64,000 bases of DNA from assembly GCA_025464975.1 (NCBI GenBank), contig JAODMT010000004.1, positions 62,001-126,000 of the forward strand, in the 5' to 3' direction. Under the pieces are notes generated by a model. The model was not told where the DNA came from. It made no database searches and saw only the letters and a list, made by a program, of their open reading frames with translations. Shown here piece by piece: positions 25,856 to 33,784 of the stretch. The DNA comes from Microbacteriaceae bacterium (lineage in GTDB: Bacteria > Actinomycetota > Actinomycetes > Actinomycetales > Microbacteriaceae). How positions within the stretch are numbered: position 1 is the first letter of the stretch; each line of letters begins with the position of its first letter. Both the position numbers and the translations under genes were made by a program.

Positions 25856-27088
25856 ATGGGAAACGTGCCTCGATGGATCAGCGCCCCAGTGCTGCGGGCG
25901 TGGGTAGCCTCGAAGGCGGGCGAGGTCAATCGACTCCCGCGGCCCCGTGACGCACCGGAATCGCACTCGATTGGATTCAACAGCGATCGCGTGCTCATCT
26001 TCGGTGGAGACCCCGCGGTCGGATGGGGCGTCCTCAGCCATGAGATCGCTCTTCCGGGGAGTCTTGGCCGCGCACTGTCGCGCCGCACGGGTCGCGGGGC
26101 GGATGTCCACGTCGCCGCCATTCCGCGACTGAAGGTCAGCTCAGCCGCTGATGAGCTGAGCAGGATCAAGCTACATCGATATGACGCGCTAGTCGTCACC
26201 CTGGGCTTGAACGACGCCGGAGCTCTCACATCACTAGCGACCTGGCGACGTGACCTGACCAGCACGCTGCGCGTCATAGCCCGGCAGTCATCGCCGGTCT
26301 CGCGGATCTTCGTGGCCGGCGTGCATCCAATTCGTTCGATCCCGGTCTACAACAGCCCGTTGGGTTCGATTGCAGACGCACACGCCCGAAAGATGAACAC
26401 CATCTCCGCGGAGGTCTGCACCCTGGCGCCACGTGCGACGTATGTCTCGTTGACCGCTCCGGAGGAACGCAGCGCCCTCCGGTTCCGCGACGCGATGTCC
26501 TACCGGCACTGGGGCGAGGAGCTGGCCGAGCGCATGGCACCCCAACTGAATGCCGAACGCCTGCTCGTCGATTTCGACCGGACACTGACGAGTGACGAGG
26601 GCGCTGCTGCCGAGGCGGACAGGGCAGCGGCTGTGATGGAGCTCGGAATTCTCCGCGACGATCGAACCTGGCAATTCGACGACGTCGTTGCCCAGGCGCG
26701 CACCACGTTCGGCGTGCGATCGGCCACTGTGAGCGTCATCGATTCCGACCGCCTCGTCCATAAGGCACAGATAGGAGACGTGCCCCAGCTGATCACGCTC
26801 CGCGATTCTTTCACTGCCTCGGTCATTCGTGAACGGGAGGGCATGATGGTGCCCGACGCGTGTGCGGATTCCCGATTCCGGAATCTGCCACACGTCGCCG
26901 GCGAACCCCGCATCCGCTTCTACGCCGGATTCCCCGTGGAGAGCCCCGACGGAAACCGTATCGGCACCCTGAACATCTTCGACCCGACGCCACAGTTCTC
27001 CTATGACTCCTGGGGCTTACCCCTTCTCCGCCAGTTCGGTCTCATGGCGCAGGCAGAGGTGCGTCGGGGCGCGGATGGCGGGCACTGA
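25856..27088 (+). CDS. SGNH-like protein fused to a GAF domain, serine motif lost
   Basis: 410 residues from the ATG at 25856, chosen because it gives the same ~45-residue lead before the first beta strand as the paralogue at 27.3-28.0 kb; a GTG at 25712 is possible. Residues ~45-245 follow an SGNH/GDSL hydrolase fold (RVLIFGGDPAVGWGVLSHEI, VTLGLNDAGALTS), but the nucleophilic serine of GDS is absent. Residues ~260-400 are a GAF domain (DACADSRFRNLPHVAGEP, IRFYAGFPVESPDG, IGTLNIFD). It may be a sensor rather than an enzyme. No DNA-binding or output domain follows the GAF. Confidence 0.8.
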   Translation: MGNVPRWISAPVLRAWVASKAGEVNRLPRPRDAPESHSIGFNSDRVLIFGGDPAVGWGVLSHEIALPGSLGRALSRRTGRGADVHVAAIPRLKVSSAADELSRIKLHRYDALVVTLGLNDAGALTSLATWRRDLTSTLRVIARQSSPVSRIFVAGVHPIRSIPVYNSPLGSIADAHARKMNTISAEVCTLAPRATYVSLTAPEERSALRFRDAMSYRHWGEELAERMAPQLNAERLLVDFDRTLTSDEGAAAEADRAAAVMELGILRDDRTWQFDDVVAQARTTFGVRSATVSVIDSDRLVHKAQIGDVPQLITLRDSFTASVIREREGMMVPDACADSRFRNLPHVAGEPRIRFYAGFPVESPDGNRIGTLNIFDPTPQFSYDSWGLPLLRQFGLMAQAEVRRGADGGH

Positions 27089-27125
27089 CCGGCCGAGAGA
27101 CTCGAAGTCATGCAACTGTCGAGTC

Positions 27126-27320
27126 ATGAATGGAAGATCTGCGATCCAACGTCTACCGTTCGATGACGCTCGGCGGGTGCTCGGCTTCATCGAGCTCGAG
27201 AACGGCACCTACGAAGCTCTGCGACGGCGTCGCGAGTCGGAACGCATTCAGTCAGTTGTTCCCGAGGACTTGAGCAAGCGCGGGCACGATCAGGGCGGCC
27301 CACGCCTGATAGGTCTTTGA
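27126..27320 (+). CDS. Possible small protein, 64 aa
   Basis: A short frame from the ATG at 27126 contains RVLGFIELENGTYEALRRRR, which has the look of a folded beta-rich peptide, but the gene lacks a ribosome binding site and its 3' third overlaps the end of the SGNH gene on the other strand. It could be the relic of a longer gene. Weakly supported. Confidence 0.25.
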   Translation: MNGRSAIQRLPFDDARRVLGFIELENGTYEALRRRRESERIQSVVPEDLSKRGHDQGGPRLIGL

Positions 27321-27989
27321 GCTTCGATGCCGCTCAGGGTCTTGCTCCGACGGCGGGTTGAACGGAAGGTAGGTCGCCCACGAGCTCTGCTTGGAGATTC
27401 GCAACAGCTCACGGTTGAACAGCGCAGCGTGGCGTTGGATGACTCCGGCGGCGAATCCCTTGATCGAGGGGAGTCGCCTGATCGGGGGTAGCGCCACGAG
27501 AACGACGGGAGTGCCGACGCCAGCCGCCCGGTCGACAAACGACCGCACTCCGCGCCGCCAGACTTCGAGCGAGGTGAGCTGAATTGCATCGGTCACGCCG
27601 AACATCAGCACGACGGCGTCGTAGCGTGCCCGCGGGGCGGCCTCGAACCGGTCGGCGAGCGAGCGGGCATCAATGTCTTCTTCGGCTACCACGTCCACAA
27701 CGGCACCCCGACCGGTGAGCTCGCTCAGACTACGGGCAAGGTGTCCCGGGAGCGCCAGGCCATAGCTCATGACCCCGAAGCCCATCGCCAGCCCGTCACC
27801 GATGAGCAAGACCCTGTGCGGAAGCAGACCAGGCGCAGTGAAGGTCGGCGCGTCCAGCGGAAGGGGAGCAAACGGCCGGTGCATTCCGGACACTTGCACG
27901 TAGGTCGCAAAGAAGGGCCTGATGAGGGCACTGGTAAGCCCGCGAAGAACCATCGAGGCGGGCCTCCAAACACGTGAGCCAAGCGGCAA
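27252..27989 (-). CDS. SGNH-like protein lacking the catalytic serine
   Basis: 245 residues, clearly related to the N-terminal half of the GAF fusion that converges on it: HRVLLIGDGLAMGFGVMSYGLALPGHLARSL aligns with the fusion's RVLIFGGDPAVGWGV region in pattern and spacing. The GDS serine is glycine here, the GxND block reads GVTD, and the C-terminal DxxH is not recognisable (HRSSKTYQAW). A hydrolase role is therefore doubtful. The frame starts at a TTG (27989) with an ATG at 27953 as alternative. No signal peptide is obvious. Confidence 0.75.
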   Translation of the reverse strand: MPLGSRVWRPASMVLRGLTSALIRPFFATYVQVSGMHRPFAPLPLDAPTFTAPGLLPHRVLLIGDGLAMGFGVMSYGLALPGHLARSLSELTGRGAVVDVVAEEDIDARSLADRFEAAPRARYDAVVLMFGVTDAIQLTSLEVWRRGVRSFVDRAAGVGTPVVLVALPPIRRLPSIKGFAAGVIQRHAALFNRELLRISKQSSWATYLPFNPPSEQDPERHRSSKTYQAWAALIVPALAQVLGNN

Positions 27990-28086
27990 CAGCCTATCGT
28001 GGATGCAGAGGCGCGGGCCATCACCGGCCCGCTCGGGAAACGGGCCCGAGGATCGCGACGCTAAGCAAATTCATTAAGATTGACAA

Positions 28087-29379
28087 ATGTCCAGCCGAAT
28101 AGCGTCGAGTCCGGGGCGCGGAGCCTCGAGCGATGCGCTGGTTGGCACAGTCCTCGATGGCCGGTACCTCATCACACATTTGCTCGGTCGCGGCGGGATG
28201 GCCGTGGTCTATCGTGCCGACGACCAAGTTCTCGGCCGGGTCGTGGCCGTGAAGGTTTTTCAGTCGAGTCTCGGGTCCGAGAGGGACCTCAAACGCGAGA
28301 TAAGCGAGATCCGCACCCTCGCGTCCCTGAACCACCACGCGCTGGTCACCCTGTTCGACGCCCGCATTGCCGACAACCCCAGCTCCGAATACGCGTATCT
28401 CGTCATGGAGTACGTGGAGGGGTCGACTCTGCGAGCGAGGCTCGATGGCGGAGCACTGCTGCCCGGCTCGGTTGCCGCAATGGGGCGCGACCTCGCCGAA
28501 GCATTGCACGTGGTACATGAGCGAGGCATCGTTCACCGCGATGTGAAGCCGGACAACGTGCTGCTGAGCCCATCGCCGACTCCCAATCGCGAGTTTCGGG
28601 CGAAGTTGGCCGACTTCGGAATAGCGATGCTCACCGACTCCACCCGACTGACCCAGGACGGCACCGTCGTCGGTACTGCGGCGTACCTGTCGCCTGAGCA
28701 GGCCCGCGGACTGCCCCCGGCCAGCCCGAGTGACATCTATTCCCTCGGACTCGTGCTGCTCGAGTGCCTCACCGGGGAGAAGTCGTTTCCCGGGCCGTTG
28801 CTCGAGTCGATGGCGGCGAAGCTCACCACCGATCCAAACATCCCCGGCGACTTCGGCTACCAATGGAAGTCCATCCTCACAGCGATGACCGCGCGCGAAC
28901 CGGAATCGCGGCCATCGGCATGGGGAGTCGCTGAGGCGCTCCTTGCCCTCGATCCGACCCTCTCCGGATCGCTCGCCATTCACACCGACGGCACCGTCGC
29001 CACCGAGGTCCTCGATGCCGCCCTTGGCGAGCCGAAAGGCGGTGTGGAAAGTACGCAAGCGTATGAGCCGACGAAGGTCATGCCGTCGATTGCCTCCGTA
29101 GAGGCAGAGCCGACGCAGCCGATCGCTTCATCGCAGACGGTTAATTCTTCCGGCGCGGGGGACGCAGCCGAATCGCCAGCGAAAAACGGCTACCGGTGGA
29201 ATAAGCGCCGTTGGCTCATCCTCGTCGCACTCATCCTTGTCGTGATAGTCGTCGCGGCGATCTGGGTCGCGGTCGCGCTGAACTCACGCCAGACCGGAGC
29301 ACCCGCACCGTCGTTGCCCGCCGTGGGCGGTACCCTCGGTGACCACCTGAAGCAACTGCTCAAAACGGTGACCCCGTGA
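28087..29379 (+). CDS. Membrane serine/threonine protein kinase (PknB-like)
   Basis: 430 residues. The kinase domain spans about residues 24-300: glycine loop GRGGMAVVYRA, ATP lysine in VAVKVF, catalytic loop HRDVKPDN, LADFGIAML and GTAAYLSPEQARG. A juxtamembrane linker rich in Thr/Pro/Glu follows, then a single membrane helix near residues 375-398 (WLILVALILVVIVVAAIWVA) and a ~32-residue outer tail without PASTA repeats. It signals from the membrane to cytoplasmic proteins. The stop overlaps the start of a lipoprotein gene (GTGA), so the lipoprotein may be its sensory partner. Confidence 0.94.
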   Translation: MSSRIASSPGRGASSDALVGTVLDGRYLITHLLGRGGMAVVYRADDQVLGRVVAVKVFQSSLGSERDLKREISEIRTLASLNHHALVTLFDARIADNPSSEYAYLVMEYVEGSTLRARLDGGALLPGSVAAMGRDLAEALHVVHERGIVHRDVKPDNVLLSPSPTPNREFRAKLADFGIAMLTDSTRLTQDGTVVGTAAYLSPEQARGLPPASPSDIYSLGLVLLECLTGEKSFPGPLLESMAAKLTTDPNIPGDFGYQWKSILTAMTAREPESRPSAWGVAEALLALDPTLSGSLAIHTDGTVATEVLDAALGEPKGGVESTQAYEPTKVMPSIASVEAEPTQPIASSQTVNSSGAGDAAESPAKNGYRWNKRRWLILVALILVVIVVAAIWVAVALNSRQTGAPAPSLPAVGGTLGDHLKQLLKTVTP

Positions 29380-29816
29380 GGCGTTTCCGGTTGCGGGTGG
29401 GGCTGACGCTCGTGGTGGTGTTCGGCGTGACCGCGTTGTCTGGCTGTGCAGGGACCACTTCCGGCATCCAGGCTGCGACGGCGCAGCGGCTTCAGTCCGA
29501 GGTCGTGACTGTCGCAGACAGCTCGTCGACCGGCGACTTCACCGGCGCCCTGGGCACACTCGTCGCCCTGCAGAATGCCTTGGGGGATGCCACGTCGGCC
29601 GGCACGGTGAGCGCGTCGCGAAGCGCTCAGATCCAAGCGGCGATCGACCTGGTTCGTGAAGATCTGCAGGCCAAGTTGGCCGCGGTGCCGCCGGCCGTCT
29701 CTTCTCCTTCTCCTTCTCCTTCTCCTTCTCCCTCTGTTTCGCCGAGCGGACCGAGCGACGGGCGGACGGGCGACCCCGGCCACGGCGACAAGGGTGGCAA
29801 GGGCCACAAGGGATAA
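29376..29816 (+). CDS. Small lipoprotein with Ser-Pro repeat tail
   Basis: 146 residues from the GTG at 29376, overlapping the kinase stop by 4 bp. Signal peptide with lipobox TALSGC; then a helical region (IQAATAQRLQSEVVTVADSS, IQAAIDLVREDLQAKL) and a tail of SP repeats coded by TCTCCT units near 29.70-29.73 kb, ending in a Gly/Lys/His-rich stretch. From memory, similar proteins are labelled 'mucin-associated surface protein' in Microbacteriaceae; function unknown. Translational coupling suggests a role with the kinase at the cell surface. Confidence 0.8.
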   Translation: MRRFRLRVGLTLVVVFGVTALSGCAGTTSGIQAATAQRLQSEVVTVADSSSTGDFTGALGTLVALQNALGDATSAGTVSASRSAQIQAAIDLVREDLQAKLAAVPPAVSSPSPSPSPSPSVSPSGPSDGRTGDPGHGDKGGKGHKG

Positions 29817-30091
29817 AAGACCCCGCCGCCGCTCAAGCGAGCAGCGCGGGCATTTCCGAGGGCGAGCGCCCGCCTCGCGCGAGCTGCCGACCATTACGCC
29901 CGCATCCCGGGCGGGTCAATCACCAGATAGTGAACGGCTTTAGGCCTACGTTCGTTTGAAGCTAGCGACATGCGTGTGTTGCTGGAGCGTCCCCCAAGGG
30001 GAGCGCCGCGCGTCCACCTTCGGAGCGTTGGTGCGGATCCGGATACACCGCCGGAGAGCTGAAACCACGAATCACCGAAAGGAATAAGTCT

Positions 30092-30766
30092 ATGAGCACA
30101 CCATCTGATCGCCCCGGTGTCCCGACTCGGGACTCGGAACCCCGCGCCACCGACGCCGAACAGCGGGCGGACGGGGCGTATGCCGTTGACTCGAACGATA
30201 GCCTCCGGAACACCGTCGTCGAACGGGAGAAGGAGAGCTTCGGCGGAGTAAAGATCGGCTCGGCATTCTTCGGATGGCTGACCGCCACCGGAACCGCCGT
30301 CCTGCTCACGGCGTTGCTGGCCGCGACGGGGGCGGCCATCGGGCTGGGAAACAACCTCAGCGCGAACCAAGCCGGCCAGACCGCACAGCAGAATGCCGGA
30401 ACGATCGGACTAATCGGCGCGATAGCGCTCGTGGTCGTGTTGTTCGTGTCCTACTTCTGCGGTGGCTACGTCGCCGGTCGTATGGCGCGGTTCGATGGCG
30501 CAAAGCAGGGCCTGGCCGTGTGGCTCTGGGCTGTTGCCATCGCAATTGTCGTCGCTATCATCGCGGCGATCGCCGGGAGTCAGTACAACATTCTCGGCAG
30601 CCTGAACAGTTTCCCACGCATCCCGGTGAGCGAGGGCAACCTCACCGCCGGCAGCATCGTCACGGCGATCGTCGCCGCACTGATCAGCCTCGCCGGGGCT
30701 GTTCTCGGCGGCACGGCTGGTATGCGTTTTCACCGCAAGGTCGATCGGGCCGGACTCGGTCGATAA
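30092..30766 (+). CDS. Hypothetical four-helix membrane protein
   Basis: 224 residues. A charged N-terminal ~50 residues (Pro/Asp/Arg-rich) precede four hydrophobic segments around residues 62-86, 108-130, 143-166 and 185-210, with FVSYFCGGYVAGRMARFDGA in the middle, a loop pattern seen in TIGR04086/YrzE-like proteins. GAAAGGA lies before the ATG. The PRC-barrel/YsnF gene starts 52 bp downstream on the same strand, so a general stress role is a guess from context. Confidence 0.75.
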   Translation: MSTPSDRPGVPTRDSEPRATDAEQRADGAYAVDSNDSLRNTVVEREKESFGGVKIGSAFFGWLTATGTAVLLTALLAATGAAIGLGNNLSANQAGQTAQQNAGTIGLIGAIALVVVLFVSYFCGGYVAGRMARFDGAKQGLAVWLWAVAIAIVVAIIAAIAGSQYNILGSLNSFPRIPVSEGNLTAGSIVTAIVAALISLAGAVLGGTAGMRFHRKVDRAGLGR

Positions 30767-30818
30767 CGCAAAATCCCCCATGGAATACCCGCACTACCCG
30801 AACCGAAAGGTAGAACAA

Positions 30819-31751
30819 ATGATTGACACCAACAACCTGCCCGGTCTCATCGGCGCGCACGTGATCGACTCGGACGGCGACAAGATCGGTACTGCGGCAC
30901 AGATCTACGTCGACACCACAACGGGGGAACCGAACTGGGCCACGGTCCGCACCGGGCTGTTCGGAACTTCTGAGACGTTCGTTCCCCTGCAGAACGCATC
31001 CGTCGAGAGCGATGAGATTCACGTGGCGTTCGAGAAGCAATTCGTGAAAGACGCGCCCCGCATCGACGCCGACGGTGACCTGAGCCCGGAGGACGAGCGC
31101 ATTCTGTACGACTACTACGGCATGGGATACGACGAGGGCTTCGTCGGCACCATGGACGGGGATGTCGGACGCGCCGCTGACTTCGACGACTCGCGTCGCG
31201 GATCGGCGGATGCCCGTCGCGGCGCGGCGGACAGCGGATACGACACCTCTGGGCCGTCGACCGATGACGCGATGACGCGCTCCGAGGAGCGCCTCAACGT
31301 CAGCAAAGAAAACGTGCAGGCCGGGCGTGCGCGGCTGCGCAAGTTTGTCGTCACCGAGAACCAAAATGTCACGGTTCCCGTTAGCCGTGAAGAGGTTCGA
31401 ATCGAGCGCGAACCGATCACCGACGCGAACAGAGGCAACGCGACATCCGGACCCGACATCAGCGAAGAGGAGCACGAGATGACCCTCAACGAGGAGCGTG
31501 TTGTCGTGGACAAGGACACCGTGCCGGTCGAGCGAGTTCGGCTTGACAAAGACACCGTGACCGAACAGCGCAACGTAAACGCGGACGTTCGCAAGGAGGA
31601 GATCGAACTGGAGGATGACAGAACCCGCGCGGCCTCCGACCGGGCCGATTCCGATCGGCGCGAATCCGACCGGCTCAATTCCGACCGGGCCACGTCCAAC
31701 CAGGCCGACTCCGGCCGCCGGCGCGACCGGCGCGATTCCGACCGGCCCTAG
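30819..31751 (+). CDS. PRC-barrel and YsnF (DUF2382) domain stress protein
   Basis: 310 residues from the ATG at 30819 (GAAAGG upstream). Residues ~5-90 form a PRC-barrel (GLIGAHVIDSDGDKIGTAAQ, TFVPLQNASVES). Residues ~150-265 match DUF2382/YsnF: ERLNVSKENVQAGRARLRKF, VPVSREEVRIEREP, MTLNEERVVVDKDTVPVERV. The C-terminus is a run of five-residue x-S-D-R-x repeats. YsnF proteins are general-stress or desiccation associated in Bacillus and Deinococcus. The RNA/metabolite or protein partner of the PRC-barrel is unknown. Confidence 0.88.
   Translation: MIDTNNLPGLIGAHVIDSDGDKIGTAAQIYVDTTTGEPNWATVRTGLFGTSETFVPLQNASVESDEIHVAFEKQFVKDAPRIDADGDLSPEDERILYDYYGMGYDEGFVGTMDGDVGRAADFDDSRRGSADARRGAADSGYDTSGPSTDDAMTRSEERLNVSKENVQAGRARLRKFVVTENQNVTVPVSREEVRIEREPITDANRGNATSGPDISEEEHEMTLNEERVVVDKDTVPVERVRLDKDTVTEQRNVNADVRKEEIELEDDRTRAASDRADSDRRESDRLNSDRATSNQADSGRRRDRRDSDRP
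31632..31748 (+). repeat. 15-bp tandem repeat coding for xSDRx
   Basis: Six 15-bp units start at 31632, 31647, 31662, 31677, 31692 and 31707, and a further unit lies at 31734. Unit 2 reads GATTCCGATCGGCGC. They encode ASDRA, DSDRR, ESDRL, NSDRA, TSNQA, DSGRR and, after a four-codon interruption, DSDRP, forming a charged disordered tail on the YsnF-type protein. Confidence 0.8.
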
Positions 31752-32071
31752 AAACGCCGGGGCGGTCTTCCCCTTAGAGAGGGCCGTCCCCTCCAGCCAC
31801 CGCGGCTGACTGCCGGGCCAGGTTCCCGAAGATCTGGCTCGGCATTCGGCCGTGTGTGCGTAGGAACATCGTTTATGTGCACATTTGTGAAAGAAGAGTG
31901 TGAAATCGGTCTAAACTCGACAGCGAAAGCTTCCCCAAGCCTCGATAGTTTGAGCCTCGGTAGTTTGGGCCCCGAGCGACTGACCGCCGTTCGGGTAGCC
32001 TCGGTCCCGGGGGCGGTTCTCTTCGGGTGAGAACCGGCCTCGGGTTGCCGCGCTACCTCGTCGCCTCGAGA
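31752..32071. other. Intergenic region between YsnF-type and VIT-type genes
   Basis: 320 bp between convergent genes with no convincing frame. An imperfect GC-rich hairpin lies at about 31760-31793 and may terminate the upstream gene. A two-unit 15-bp direct repeat (AGCCTCGATAGTTTG, AGCCTCGGTAGTTTG) occupies 31938-31967. Nothing else was recognised. Confidence 0.5.
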
Positions 32072-32803
32072 TCACAGCCCGACGGTTGTTCCGAGCAGTG
32101 CGCCGATGCTGAAGGTGACGGCGAGGGCGATCGCACCACCGACGACGAGCCGGATGGCGGCGCGCACGCGGTTGCTTCCACCGAGTTGCGCACTGAGCAG
32201 CCCCGTCCCGGCCAGCGCGACGAGCACGGTGATGAACGTAACCGGCACGCGCCATGACTCGGGCGGGAGAAGGATCGCCGCGAGCGGCACAATTCCGCCG
32301 ACGAAAAAGGCAATCGCGGATGCGAATGTCGCGTGCCACGGGCTGACCACGTCGTTCTGGTCGATGTTGAGCTCCACCGACAGGTGCGCAGCGAGAGCGT
32401 CGTGCTCCGTCAACTCGTTCGCCACCTGCATCGCGGTCTCGGCCGAGAGCCCCTTGGCCTGATACATTCCGGCGAGTTCGAGCAGTTCTTCGTGCGGGGT
32501 CTCGAGCAGCTCACGGGTCTCCTTGGCAATCAGCGCTCGCTCGCTATCGCGCTGCCCGCTCACCGAAACATATTCCCCCAGTGCCATGGAGATGGCACCG
32601 CCGACGAGGGCCGCGATTCCCGCGGTCAGGATCGGCGCGGATGCCGTTGTGGCACCCGCGACTCCGACCACTATCGCCGCCACCGACACGATGCCGTCGT
32701 TCGCGCCGAGTACGCCCGCTCGCAGCCAATTGAGGCGCTGCGCGACTCCGCCGTTTCGGTGGGGCTCGTCGGGATGCTGATTTGGGGCGGTGTCGTCGGT
32801 CAT
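32072..32803 (-). CDS. VIT1/CCC1-family metal transporter
   Basis: 243 residues from the ATG at 32803; the much longer upstream frame would run into the divergent permease gene. N-terminal RAGVLGANDGIVSVAAIVVGVAGA and GGAISMALGEYVSVSGQRDSE are typical of the family, with five hydrophobic segments and a metal-binding acidic loop (RELLETPHEELLELAGMYQAKG). Homologues move Fe(II) or Mn(II) out of the cytoplasm or into vacuoles. It faces a FetB-like permease, and a partial DtxR/IdeR box lies between them, which fits iron or manganese detoxification. Confidence 0.9.
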   Translation of the reverse strand: MTDDTAPNQHPDEPHRNGGVAQRLNWLRAGVLGANDGIVSVAAIVVGVAGATTASAPILTAGIAALVGGAISMALGEYVSVSGQRDSERALIAKETRELLETPHEELLELAGMYQAKGLSAETAMQVANELTEHDALAAHLSVELNIDQNDVVSPWHATFASAIAFFVGGIVPLAAILLPPESWRVPVTFITVLVALAGTGLLSAQLGGSNRVRAAIRLVVGGAIALAVTFSIGALLGTTVGL

Positions 32804-32839
32804 GGTCCAATCGAACCCCGTTTTCGGATGATTTTCCAC

Positions 32840-32858
32840 ATAGGTGAGGCTGGCCTTT
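32840..32858. promoter_or_regulatory. Possible DtxR/IdeR-like box
   Basis: ATAGGTGAGGCTGGCCTTT matches 13 of 19 positions of the IdeR/DtxR consensus TTAGGTTAGGCTAACCTAA, with a conserved TAGGT-AGGCT core. It lies 37 bp upstream of the VIT-type gene and 70 bp upstream of the FetB-like gene. The right half is degenerate, so this is tentative. Confidence 0.35.
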
Positions 32859-32927
32859 CCCTCTTTGCAAGCGCCAAGAAAACGATCAGGTGGGCTCGCG
32901 TAGGTTTGAGTCGGAAGTGGGAAGAAT

Positions 32928-33707
32928 TTGAATCCGTTCTTGACGATCGTGTCGATTGCGTGCCTGTGCGCAATCACCCTCGGGGTCGTGCTGGCCCTGC
33001 GGCTCGAGCATCCCTGGCTGCAGCCGTGGGCGGTCGTCCGCGCGGTTGTGCAACTGGCAATCCTTACCGTCATTCTCAACGGGGTAATCAGCAACGGATG
33101 GTTCGTCCTTGCCTTTCTGCTCGTCATGGCGTCGGCGGCCACCTGGGTGATTTACCGCCGACTCAGGGTGTCGGCCCACTACCTCCCGTTCCTCTTCGGC
33201 ACGGTGGCAGTGTCATCCGCACTTCCCATGCTCATCGTCTTCAGCACCGGCGGCGTCGCCTTCACCCCGCGCTACCTCCTCGCGGTCGGCGGAATCATCA
33301 TCGGGAACGCCATGACCGTTTCCACCCTCATGGGGCGATCGCTCGGAGCACTTCTCGTCTCGCAGCGCGACGAACTTGAGGCCTGGCTCTCGGTCGGTGC
33401 AACACCCCGACGCTCCGCGCAGCGGGCCGTGAGGTCGGCCGCATCCACTGCCCTCATCCCCTCGACCGATCAGACCCGCACCACCGGCATTGTCACGCTG
33501 CCCGGTGCCTTCGTCGGAGCGGTGTTCGCCGGCGCGTCTCCGCTTCAGGCTGCGGAGTTTCAGATGGTGGTGCTCGCCGCCATTCTCGCCGCGGGTGCGT
33601 TGACCGTGGCGAGCTTCACCTGGATGTTCGGAGCCCCCGTCTTGCTTCCCCTGGTCGAGAGCCCGCTCGGTCGCGTCTCCGTCGCGCGCCGCGACGCGGC
33701 GCGCTAG
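32928..33707 (+). CDS. FetB/UPF0014-type ABC permease
   Basis: 259 residues with about seven hydrophobic segments. The family pattern is good: RLEHPWLQPWAVVRAVVQLAILTVILN, LAVGGIIIGNAMTVSTLMGRSL, LEAWLSVGATPRRSAQRAVR, and STDQTRTTGIVTLPGAFVGAVFAGASP. In E. coli FetA-FetB exports iron; no FetA-type ATPase gene is adjacent here, so the partner must be elsewhere. TTG at 32928 is the apparent start. It is divergent from the VIT-type metal transporter. Confidence 0.87.
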   Translation: MNPFLTIVSIACLCAITLGVVLALRLEHPWLQPWAVVRAVVQLAILTVILNGVISNGWFVLAFLLVMASAATWVIYRRLRVSAHYLPFLFGTVAVSSALPMLIVFSTGGVAFTPRYLLAVGGIIIGNAMTVSTLMGRSLGALLVSQRDELEAWLSVGATPRRSAQRAVRSAASTALIPSTDQTRTTGIVTLPGAFVGAVFAGASPLQAAEFQMVVLAAILAAGALTVASFTWMFGAPVLLPLVESPLGRVSVARRDAAR

Positions 33708-33784
33708 AACAGGCAAGCGACGCCGAGACGCCAACGGGAACGCCGTTCGCGGCGCTGCTCACCTTGTCGAAGTACGCTCGTGCT

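Noticed and set aside
32804-33142. Long N-terminal extension of the VIT-type transporter
   Set aside because: It overlaps the FetB-like gene on the other strand and is unlike the family; ATG 32803 gives the normal length.
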